Of a stretch of DNA of 41,553 bases, positions 25,622 to 32,204 are shown piece after piece. The notes under the pieces were generated by a model that ran no database searches, had not been told where the DNA came from, and saw only the letters and a list, made by a program, of their open reading frames with translations. The stretch is from JAOADN01 sp049323795 (GTDB lineage Bacteria; Pseudomonadota; Alphaproteobacteria; Rhodobacterales; Rhodobacteraceae), in the NCBI GenBank assembly GCA_049323795.1, contig JBMOOH010000002.1, forward strand, positions 1-41,553, given 5' to 3'. A program made the translations under genes and the position numbers. Positions within the stretch are counted from its first letter, which is position 1. The number at the start of each line of letters is the position of its first letter.

Positions 25622-26272
25622 CTAGCCGCCCAGAGAAGCGCCCAGAGAAGCGGCCGCATTGACCGCAAGGGCCAGGATCACCGTGTTGTAGAAGAACGCC
25701 AGCACGGCGTGACCAAGCACCATCCTCCGGATTGCCGGCGAGGCGACGGTGACATCGGACACCTGCGCCGTCATGCCCACGGTGAACGAGAAGTAGAGAA
25801 AGTCCCAGAGATCCGGCTCGGGTGTGCCGGCAAAGCGGATCCCACCGGCCGCCGCGGACTGCGCGCCCGCGGCGGCGGCCTCTCCGTGGAAGAGGCGCAC
25901 ATAGTGGAGGGCAAGAAGCGTCTGGAGCATCGCCCAGGAAAGCGGGATCGCCGCAACGGCGAGCGCGATCTCGACCGGCCGCGACGGCCGCGCGCTGCCC
26001 ATCATCGCAATCACCGCGCCGATGCCGAGCATCACCACCAGGAGCGCAAGGGCAAAAATCACGGGAACTCCCTCGTCGGTCTCGGCAAGGCTGTCGCGCA
26101 GTTGCGACGGCGAGAGGACAAGCGCATGCCGGGCCGTCGCGGCGAGGAACGCGGCACAGAACGCATCGACCCCGGCGAGTGCGCGCAGGACCGGGGGCTG
26201 GCCGGCAAGCGCGAGCACTGTCAGCAGCCCCAGACCGAGGGCGGCAAGGAAGCGGCGGTGGCGGGCAAGCAT
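25622..26272 (-). CDS. DUF1345 integral membrane protein
   Basis: 216 aa with about five hydrophobic helices. The signature DLWDFLYFSFTVGMTAQVSDV near residue 153 is characteristic of DUF1345, a family with distant similarity to ion-channel pore regions; the biological role is not known. N-terminal segments include RFLAALGLGLLTVLALAG and VIFALALLVVMLGIGAVIAM. It lies downstream of the tRNA-His gene on the same strand, with 236 bp between them in which I see no gene. Confidence 0.88.
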   Translation of the reverse strand: MLARHRRFLAALGLGLLTVLALAGQPPVLRALAGVDAFCAAFLAATARHALVLSPSQLRDSLAETDEGVPVIFALALLVVMLGIGAVIAMMGSARPSRPVEIALAVAAIPLSWAMLQTLLALHYVRLFHGEAAAAGAQSAAAGGIRFAGTPEPDLWDFLYFSFTVGMTAQVSDVTVASPAIRRMVLGHAVLAFFYNTVILALAVNAAASLGASLGG

Positions 26273-26508
26273 GTCGCGGTCCTGTTCCCGGGCGTCTCCG
26301 GAGGCTAGGCGCGGCGCGGCGGTTGTGCAATTCCCCGGTGCGCCGGTCTGGCCGCCGGACCTGCGGCGTCATCAGCCGCGCACGGCGGACCAGGAAGCGG
26401 AACAGGGTCGTCGAGATCAGGCCCGAAAAGCGAGCACACCCATGAACCACGCGCGTCGCACAGCGTTGCACGCGCAAAACCGGAGGAAGACGCAAGTGCC
26501 TGAAAGGA

Positions 26509-26585
26509 TGGTACCGCCTCCCCGGCTCGAACGGGGGACCCCCAGATCCACAATCTGGTGCTCTAACCAACTGAGCTAAGGCGGC
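26509..26585 (-). tRNA. tRNA-His (anticodon GTG)
   Basis: 77 nt including an encoded CCA. The acceptor arms are GCCGCCT and AGGCGGT, the D arm is AGCTCAGTTGGTTAGAGC, the anticodon arm CCAGA-TTGTGGA-TCTGG (anticodon GTG), the T arm CCCCG-TTCGAGC-CGGGG. The top acceptor pair is G1:U72 and the discriminator is A73, so no G-1:C73 pair can form, although a G precedes G1 in the DNA. This is the alphaproteobacterial form of tRNA-His. Confidence 0.97.
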
Positions 26586-26679
26586 CCTTCGAGGGCATTT
26601 AGCCCCCGTGCGGGACGATTGCAAGCATGGGCTGTGGCCGCTGCGGGCCGCAGCGGATCGTCCGATCTGCCGCCCCCCA

Positions 26680-26739
26680 GGGGACTGGCCTGCAGGGGAC
26701 TGGCCTGCAGGGGACTGGCCTGCAGGGGACAGGCGGGGG
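26680..26739 (+). repeat. 15-bp tandem repeat, 3 perfect units plus a degraded fourth
   Basis: Three exact copies of GGGGACTGGCCTGCA (26680-26724) are followed by a fourth unit that keeps GGGGAC-(A)-GGC before diverging. It lies between tRNA-His and the DUF6324-like gene, about 115 bases upstream of that ATG. Confidence 0.9.
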
Positions 26740-26855
26740 CGACATGCAGCCGGGACCTGCCCCTCGCAGGCAGCCTCGGGACTTGCAGGCCGGCGGCTTC
26801 CGCGCTAGCGGAAGCATCCAGGCCGCACAGGGGGAGCCTCAGGGGGAGGACCGAC

Positions 26856-27125
26856 ATGGGCATCGACAAGGAAAGCGACGTCTCGGCCAACCTCCAGATC
26901 GGCCCCACGACCGAGGGCATGGTGCGCATCTACGTCGAGGCCGACAACGGCGTCGAACTGCCGCTCGACTTCGACCCGGATGAAGCCGAGGAGATCGCCG
27001 CCGAACTTCAGGCGGCCGCCGAGGCCGCCCGGCAGATGGGCGGCCGTGCCGGGGGAGGCCACCGCGGCGGGCCGGGCGGGGGCAGCCCCGGTGGCGGCGT
27101 CAGGCCCAGGGGCCGGAAACCCTGA
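26856..27125 (+). CDS. DUF6324-like small acidic protein with Gly-rich tail
   Basis: 89 aa. The N-terminal ~62 residues (MGIDKESDVSANLQIGPTTE..., then LPLDFDPDEAEEIAAELQAAAEA) look like the short DUF6324 proteins common in Rhodobacteraceae, ending in a helix. The last ~27 residues are Gly/Pro/Arg-rich. AGGGGGAGGA precedes the ATG, a strong Shine-Dalgarno. It has no membrane segment, so cytosolic. The 3' end overlaps mmcB by 26 bases on the opposite strand. Family name is from recall of the motif, function unknown. Confidence 0.78.
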   Translation: MGIDKESDVSANLQIGPTTEGMVRIYVEADNGVELPLDFDPDEAEEIAAELQAAAEAARQMGGRAGGGHRGGPGGGSPGGGVRPRGRKP

Positions 27126-27588
27126 GACCCGTCCCGAGGCCCGTATCGCGCATGGCCTGCAGCCTGAATGCCGCGTATCGCGCGAATTTCTGGACGATCG
27201 CCCTGCGGCGCGCAGCGGCAAGCGGCGTCTCGGGGCCCATGCGCAGGATCTCGGCATCATAGGCGTCAGCGACGATCAGGCCGGTCCCGTCGGGCAGAAT
27301 GTCCGTCGGAAACCCGGAATCGACCGCCCAGAAGAAGCGGTCCGACCATTCCAGATACCCGGCCCACTTGCGGTCCGACCGGAAGTCTGCAAGTCCCGAC
27401 TTGCATTCCACGACCCAGACCTCGCCCTTCGGGCCGAGCCCCATCACGTCCACGCGCAGCCCGTCGGCGGGGACGAACTCGCAGACCGTGGCGAATCCGT
27501 GCGACAACAGGTGCCGACAGACGCCCCGGGCAAGCAACTGACCCGGCGCGAGGCCGGCGGTCGTCGTGGCGGGCTGGCCCTCGAGCAT
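27100..27588 (-). CDS. mmcB: MmcB family DNA repair protein
   Basis: 162 aa. Core of a PD-(D/E)xK nuclease-like fold: PADGLRVDVMGLGPKGEVWV then VECKSGLADFRSDRKW, with Asp followed by Glu-x-Lys, and YLEWSDRFFWAVDSGFP. MmcB is a LexA-regulated protein linked to mitomycin C resistance in Caulobacter and is widespread in alphaproteobacteria. I start at the ATG of MLEGQPATTT, ten bases downstream of a GTTC-N7-GTTC LexA box, which fits direct SOS control. Its 3' end overlaps the DUF6324-like gene. Confidence 0.88.
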   Translation of the reverse strand: MLEGQPATTTAGLAPGQLLARGVCRHLLSHGFATVCEFVPADGLRVDVMGLGPKGEVWVVECKSGLADFRSDRKWAGYLEWSDRFFWAVDSGFPTDILPDGTGLIVADAYDAEILRMGPETPLAAARRRAIVQKFARYAAFRLQAMRDTGLGTGLRVSGPWA

Positions 27589-27598
27589 GCCGGATACT

Positions 27599-27613
27599 GA
27601 ACATAAAGTGAAC
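27599..27613 (-). promoter_or_regulatory. LexA (SOS) box of mmcB
   Basis: On the minus strand GTTC-ACTTTAT-GTTC, an exact match to the GTTC-N7-GTTC operator of Rhodobacter and many other alphaproteobacteria. It ends ten bases before the mmcB ATG, where bound LexA would block transcription or initiation. Confidence 0.8.
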
Positions 27614-27948
27614 GATTTGTCGAGATGCGGGACGGACCGCCCCGGTCGTCTGCGCGCCGGAGCATGGGGTCTCTGTTCGGCCCTCCGCAATCCTCCCTGC
27701 CCCGGCAACTTGCGGATGCCGCCGGAGATGCATCCGGACTGCCCGCTTGTGGCCGCCGCCGGCGTCCCCTATCTATTGTAGCGGCGGGTTCTGCCCCTCT
27801 CGTGCGAGGCCCTTTTCCAGTGGCCGATACTCGTTTCCGAGGGAGCTGGCTCTGCCGGGATCCTGGTCCCGGTATCTGGCGCCCACCTGGCAAGACCAGG
27901 CTCTCGGGAAAAATCAGCCTTCACGGTTGCCGCGGTTCCCGCCACTTC

Positions 27949-28000
27949 CCCCCGGTCAGGGCCCCCGGTCAGGACCCCCGGTCGGGGCCCCCGGTCGGGG
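27949..28000. repeat. 13-bp tandem repeat, 4 units
   Basis: Four units of CCCCCGGTC(A/G)GG(G/A), the first two with A and the last two with G at position 10. It lies just after the stop of the small membrane protein gene (minus strand). Confidence 0.88.
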
Positions 28001-28007
28001 CTCGGCG

Positions 28008-28310
28008 TCAGCGGCGCCCGCGACCGGGCCGCTGCATCGCCATGAGCGGCACCGGCAGCGTCGGCCCGCCGTTCGGCCCGTCGTCGTCGCTGTCCGCGAG
28101 GCGCATCACGGCGATGGCGAACTGGACGCCCGAGAAGACCACCGCGTTCGCCACGAAGAGCATCACCACGGCAAGCCAGCCGCCCGACACAGACTGGACG
28201 AGGTGCCAGAGGTTGCCGACGTTGCCCCAGAGAAGAAGCCCGGTGAACACCACCGAAAGCCAGCAGCCGATCGCAACGTTGACGATGTAGAGGCGGACGA
28301 GTTTGGGCAT
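28008..28310 (-). CDS. Small two-span membrane protein, conserved in Rhodobacterales
   Basis: 100 aa with two hydrophobic segments (LYIVNVAIGCWLSVVFTGLLL and GGWLAVVMLFVANAVVFSGVQFAIAVM) and a short polar, Gly/Arg-rich C-terminus. The pattern resembles short membrane proteins I know from Rhodobacter genomes, without a function. The ATG of MPKLVRLY is preceded by GAGGAA 8 bases upstream, which favours it over the longer possible start. Its stop is followed by the 13-bp repeat array. Confidence 0.75.
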   Translation of the reverse strand: MPKLVRLYIVNVAIGCWLSVVFTGLLLWGNVGNLWHLVQSVSGGWLAVVMLFVANAVVFSGVQFAIAVMRLADSDDDGPNGGPTLPVPLMAMQRPGRGRR

Positions 28311-28388
28311 GGACAGTTCCTCTACAGGGGAACCTAGAGCGGATGCGCCGGGACCCCAAGGGCCAAACTGTCGCAAGCGCGGAAGGTT

Positions 28389-29798
28389 TCAGCCCGCCGC
28401 CCTCGCCCAGGGTCCGTGGAATCCCCTGCCCGGCCGGTCCGTCCGCTGGAAGCCGTGCGCGCCGAAGAAATCGCGCTGGCCCTGGATCAGGTCCGCCGTG
28501 CCGCGCGCATGGGTGAGCTGCTCGAAGTAGCCAAGCGCCGCCGACAGCGCCGGGGCCGCGTGACCGCCGAGCGCCGCCGCCGCGACCGTGCGGCGGAGCG
28601 CCGGGACACCGGTGCGAAGGCGGTTGGCGAAGGCCGGGGCGAAGATGAGCTGCCCCTCGGGCAGCCCCTCGCGCACCGCCCGCGCGATGTCGTCGAGCAG
28701 CGCCGACCGGATGATGCAGCCCGCGCGCCAGATCTCGGCGATGCGGGCGAGGTCGAGCGCCCAGCCGAAGTCGTCCGAGGCCGCATTGAGAAGCGACAGG
28801 CCCTGCCCGTAGGCGATGATCTTCGCCGCCAGAAGCGCCGCTTCCAGGTCGTGGTCGGGCGGCATCTCGGACCGCATGGGCGGGCTGAACAGCTCCGCCC
28901 CCCTGGCGCGCACGTCCTTCATCGAACTGAACGACCGCGCCGCCACCGCCGCCTCGATGGTGGTGGCCGACTGGCCGAGCCTCAGCGCCTCGATCAGCGT
29001 CCAGCGGCCGGTGCCCTTCTGCTCGGCCCTGTCCTCGATGATCTCGACCATCGGGCGGCCCGTCTCGGGGTCGGTCGCGGCCAGAACCTTGGCGGTGATC
29101 TCGATCAGGTAGCTCCTGAGCGGGCCCTTGTCCCAGCGCGCGAAGAGCGCCCCGGCATCGGCGGCGGAGGCCTTCGCCCCGTCACGGAGCATCCCCCAGA
29201 TTTCGGCGATCATCTGCATGTCGCCGTATTCGATCCCGTTGTGGACGGTCTTGACGAAGTGCCCGGCGCCATCGGGGCCCAGATGCGCCGCACAGGGGTC
29301 TCCCCGGAACTTCGCCGCGATCGCCTCGATGATGTCGCGGACGCGCTCGTAGGTATCGGCCGGCCCGCCCACCATGATCGACGGCCCGTGCCGCGCGCCC
29401 TCCTCGCCCCCCGACACGCCCATGCCGAAGAACCTGACCCCCTGCCCGGCCAGCGCCTTCTCGCGCCGGATCGTGTCGTGGAACTCGGCGTTGCCGGCGT
29501 CGATGAGCAGGTCGCCCTCGTCGAGGAGCGGCAGAAACTCGGCGATCACCGCATCGACGGGCGCTCCCGCGTTCACCATGATGATGATGGCCCGCGGTTT
29601 CTGGAGCGCGGCGACGAGCGCGGCGGGTGTCTCGCAGCCGGTGATCCGGCCGGCGAGCGGCCCGGCATGGGCGAGGAACTCGCCGGTCACGCTGGTGGTC
29701 CGGTTGTGGACGGCGATGGGAAAACCCTTCTCGGCGATGTTGAGCGCGAGCGCCGCGCCCATCGTTCCAAGGCCCGCAAGTCCGATCCGTGCCGCCAT
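28389..29798 (-). CDS. gnd: 6-phosphogluconate dehydrogenase, decarboxylating
   Basis: 469 aa, the usual length. The N-terminal Rossmann fold (GLAGLGTMGAALALNIAEKG) binds NADP; GVSGGEEGARHGPSIMVGG and FVKTVHNGIEYGDMQMIAE carry the substrate-binding and catalytic Lys/Asn residues. The C-terminal helical domain (HGFQRTDRPGRGFHGPW) is intact. It oxidises 6-phosphogluconate to ribulose 5-phosphate and CO2, the last oxidative step of the pentose phosphate pathway. GGGAGGGG precedes the ATG. No other pentose-phosphate genes are adjacent. Confidence 0.96.
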   Translation of the reverse strand: MAARIGLAGLGTMGAALALNIAEKGFPIAVHNRTTSVTGEFLAHAGPLAGRITGCETPAALVAALQKPRAIIIMVNAGAPVDAVIAEFLPLLDEGDLLIDAGNAEFHDTIRREKALAGQGVRFFGMGVSGGEEGARHGPSIMVGGPADTYERVRDIIEAIAAKFRGDPCAAHLGPDGAGHFVKTVHNGIEYGDMQMIAEIWGMLRDGAKASAADAGALFARWDKGPLRSYLIEITAKVLAATDPETGRPMVEIIEDRAEQKGTGRWTLIEALRLGQSATTIEAAVAARSFSSMKDVRARGAELFSPPMRSEMPPDHDLEAALLAAKIIAYGQGLSLLNAASDDFGWALDLARIAEIWRAGCIIRSALLDDIARAVREGLPEGQLIFAPAFANRLRTGVPALRRTVAAAALGGHAAPALSAALGYFEQLTHARGTADLIQGQRDFFGAHGFQRTDRPGRGFHGPWARAAG

Positions 29799-29906
29799 GA
29801 TGGGCCCCTCCCGTTAGCGCGAACGGGGCCAGACTATCAGCCCGTCAGCCCGGGGCAAGCGCGGGACGCGGTCCCGCCGCGCCGCCGGGCAGGATCATGT
29901 CCGCCT

Positions 29907-30626
29907 TTAGCGCTTGTGAATGACCGCCACCTGGTCCTTGCGCCTCTTGTCGTACTTCACCTGGAACACGAAGCAGCCGGAAATCTGCGGGGCCAGCGCG
30001 TCGAACGCCGCCTGAAGGCCGGGGTCGGAATGGCTGAACTCCCGCGTCTCGGAAAAGCCGCGGAACAGGTCGGCCGTCCTGGTGATCCCGGCCCGCTCGT
30101 AGGCCTCGGGCTGCCAGCGCAGGTCCTCGATGATGTAGATCCCGCCGGGCCTCAGCTTCGGGAACAGTTCGAGGAAGCCGAACTGCTGGTGGTGGCTCGC
30201 GTGGCTCGCGTCGTCGATGACGATGTCGAGCGCCGGCATCGTCCCCGCCGCCGCCGCGATGTTCCCGCGCACGTCCATGTCGCAGCGGTGGAAGGTGAAG
30301 CGGTCGTGCGCGAACCACGAGAAGTCCGACACGTCGAGCCCGTGGATATGGGCCCTGGGGAAGTATTCGAGCCACATCCGGATCGACGGCAGGTCCCGCG
30401 TCTGCCGGTCCGCGCTCTGTCCGTGCTCGGGTCCGCCGATCAGCAGGCCCATCTCGAGAAACCGGATCGCCCGCCGCCGGTAGGGCAGGAACAGCATCTG
30501 GTACAGCTCGGTATAGCGGTGCTTCGTCGATCCCTTGTCCGACCCGTAGCGGTCGGCAAGGTCCGTCAGGTTCGGCATTCCGGCCCGTCGGGGCGCGGCC
30601 CCGGCCCCAGCGCGTTCCTCCGCCAT
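29907..30626 (-). CDS. Class I SAM-dependent methyltransferase (MycE-like)
   Basis: 239 aa. PNLTDLADRYGSDKGSTKHR at the start of the domain, a SAM loop (FLEMGLLIGGPEHG), and LDIVIDDASHASHHQQFGFL with ELFPKLRPGGIYIIEDL match the MycE/ElmM-type sugar O-methyltransferases and their relatives in polysaccharide clusters. The substrate is unknown and no biosynthesis genes flank it. I start at the ATG of MAEERAG, which has GGGGAG seven bases upstream; an internal ATG at 30578 would give 223 aa but lacks a good Shine-Dalgarno. Confidence 0.82.
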   Translation of the reverse strand: MAEERAGAGAAPRRAGMPNLTDLADRYGSDKGSTKHRYTELYQMLFLPYRRRAIRFLEMGLLIGGPEHGQSADRQTRDLPSIRMWLEYFPRAHIHGLDVSDFSWFAHDRFTFHRCDMDVRGNIAAAAGTMPALDIVIDDASHASHHQQFGFLELFPKLRPGGIYIIEDLRWQPEAYERAGITRTADLFRGFSETREFSHSDPGLQAAFDALAPQISGCFVFQVKYDKRRKDQVAVIHKR

Positions 30627-30735
30627 TCGCTCGCTCCCCGTCCGCTCCCCGTCGGGGTGGCCTTCTTCGCGTGCCGCCCCGCGCATCATGGTGCGCCCCG
30701 GCGGCCCCCGCAACGGTCTTCGGACGGCGAAGCGG

Positions 30736-31227
30736 TCAGCCGCCGAGGAAATCGGTCTTGCCGATCTCGACGCCGTTGTGGCGCAGGATGTTGTAGGCGG
30801 TCGTCAGATGGAAATAGAAGTTCGGCAGCGCGAAGAAGCTGACGTAATCCGCGCCGGTGAAGGTCACTTCGCGCGGACCCGCCCTGAAGGTGATGGTCCT
30901 GGCGGAACCGCCCTCGAAATGGGCCGGCGTGTAGGTCTGGACATGCGCGATGCTGCGCGCGATGCGGTCCTGAAGCTCGGCGAAGGTCGTCTCGGTGTCG
31001 GCGATCGACATCGGCTCGGCGCCGGCAAGCCGGGCCGGGCAGCGGCGTGCATGATCGGTCGCTATCTGGACCTGCCGGACGAAGGGCAGCATGTCGGGGA
31101 AGAGCCGGAGGTTCAGCATGACCGACGGCTCGATCCGCCGCGCGGCACAGTGCGTCTCGGCCTTGGTCAGGATCGCGGAGAAGGCCGTCAGGCCCCTGGT
31201 GAAGACGGGGATGGTGCGGTCGTACAT
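30736..31227 (-). CDS. DUF1993 family protein
   Basis: 163 aa, begins MYDRTIPVFTRGLTAFSAIL; helical, with LRLFPDMLPFVRQVQIATDHA and YVSFFALPNFYFHLTTAYNI near the end, the two signatures of DUF1993. The fold is related to DinB-like four-helix proteins; function unknown. Soluble. The frame runs on upstream but the ATG of MYDRT fits the family start. Divergent from the sulfotransferase gene. Confidence 0.88.
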   Translation of the reverse strand: MYDRTIPVFTRGLTAFSAILTKAETHCAARRIEPSVMLNLRLFPDMLPFVRQVQIATDHARRCPARLAGAEPMSIADTETTFAELQDRIARSIAHVQTYTPAHFEGGSARTITFRAGPREVTFTGADYVSFFALPNFYFHLTTAYNILRHNGVEIGKTDFLGG

Positions 31228-31253
31228 GGGGCGCTCCGGGTGGGGTTGCGGCG

Positions 31254-31281
31254 ACAATAGACTGTGGGGACAAGGTGTCCA
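31254..31281 (-). promoter_or_regulatory. Putative sigma70-type promoter of the DUF1993 gene
   Basis: On the minus strand TGGACA (31276-31281) and TATTGT (31254-31259) are spaced by 16 bp, about 25 bases before the DUF1993 ATG. Motif match only. Confidence 0.4.
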
Positions 31282-31495
31282 GCAGGAGCCGGTCGCAGCG
31301 GTCGGGCACGTCGCGGATACCGAAAGACCGGTCCTTCGCCGCCCGGCATTTCCTCCTGAGCCCCGCAGTTTCGGGTTTCGGCTGGCGCTCGTGACCCCGC
31401 CACCGGAACCATTGACGTTTTGCTTGAGAGAACAGAGGAAGTGCGCGAGTGTGATCCGGGGACTTGCGTTCTGCACAGACCGAGGGTGGCGCTCC

Positions 31496-32137
31496 GTGGG
31501 ATTGAAGGTCATCGGCTCCGGCTTCGGTCGGACTGGAACCATGTCGACCAAGCTTGCACTCGAGCAGCTGGGCTTCGGACCCTGCCACCACATGGTCGAG
31601 GTCATGAACAGCGAGGCCCAGATGACGTACTGGGCCGATATAGTGGCGGACCGCGCGGTCGACTGGACCGAAGTCTTTGCGGGCTTCGGCTCGCAGGTCG
31701 ACTTCCCGGGCGCGGCGGTCTGGCAGCAACTCGTGGTCGCGTTCCCGGATGCGAAGGTCGTGCATACCGAGCGGCCCGAGGACGAATGGTGGGCGAGCTA
31801 TTCGAAGACGATCGGCAAGTTCTTCTCGGTCGCGCCGACGATGCCCTTGCCCCCTCCGATCGCCGCCAACTTCCGCGTGATGGACAAGCTCATCATCCAG
31901 GACATCATCGGAGGCTTCGGCCGCGAGAACAGCATCGCCGCCTACCGCCGCAACAACGCCAGGGTGCGCGCGATGGTGCCGGCCGACCGGCTGCTGGTCT
32001 TCAACCCCGCCGACGGCTGGGAGCCGCTCTGCCGTTTCCTCGGCGTCGCGGTTCCTGACGGCCCCTTCCCCAAGACCCATGCCCGCGACGAGTTCTGGGC
32101 GCAGTTCGGCGGCGAACCTGCCGATCCTGCCGCCTGA
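31496..32137 (+). CDS. Sulfotransferase family protein
   Basis: 213 aa. The N-terminal strand-loop-helix KVIGSGFGRTGTMSTKLALE is the phosphosulfate (PAPS) binding loop of the sulfotransferase-related P-loop family, followed by GFGPCHHMVEV and VVHTERPEDEWWASYSKTI. The C-terminal part (FNPADGWEPLCRFLGVAVPD) matches the usual end. The start is a GTG giving MGLKVIGSGFGRTG, which fits homologs that begin M-x-LKVIG; no ATG is available nearby. A TTG two codons later is an alternative. Substrate unknown. Confidence 0.83.
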   Translation: MGLKVIGSGFGRTGTMSTKLALEQLGFGPCHHMVEVMNSEAQMTYWADIVADRAVDWTEVFAGFGSQVDFPGAAVWQQLVVAFPDAKVVHTERPEDEWWASYSKTIGKFFSVAPTMPLPPPIAANFRVMDKLIIQDIIGGFGRENSIAAYRRNNARVRAMVPADRLLVFNPADGWEPLCRFLGVAVPDGPFPKTHARDEFWAQFGGEPADPAA

Positions 32138-32204
32138 CCCCTGAACGAAACGGCAGGCCCGTGCTAAGACCGGCGCGGGAATCGCACCGGGATCCGGGAT
32201 AGAG

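Larger units (their letters stand above)
27589..28007. other. 419-bp spacer between mmcB and the small membrane protein
   Basis: No coding sequence is supported. It contains the mmcB LexA box next to mmcB, and a four-unit 13-bp repeat at the other end. The middle has a few short inverted repeats (for example CCGGGA/TCCCGG near 27856-27872) but no tRNA-like or recognisable RNA structure. Confidence 0.6.

Noticed and set aside
26305..26553. A small gene just 3' of the tRNA-His (82 codons, minus strand)
   Set aside because: It overlaps the tRNA, has no recognisable features and no Shine-Dalgarno.
26509..26585. A tRNA-His attachment site of a mobile island
   Set aside because: No integrase, no repeated tRNA 3' fragment and no composition change nearby.
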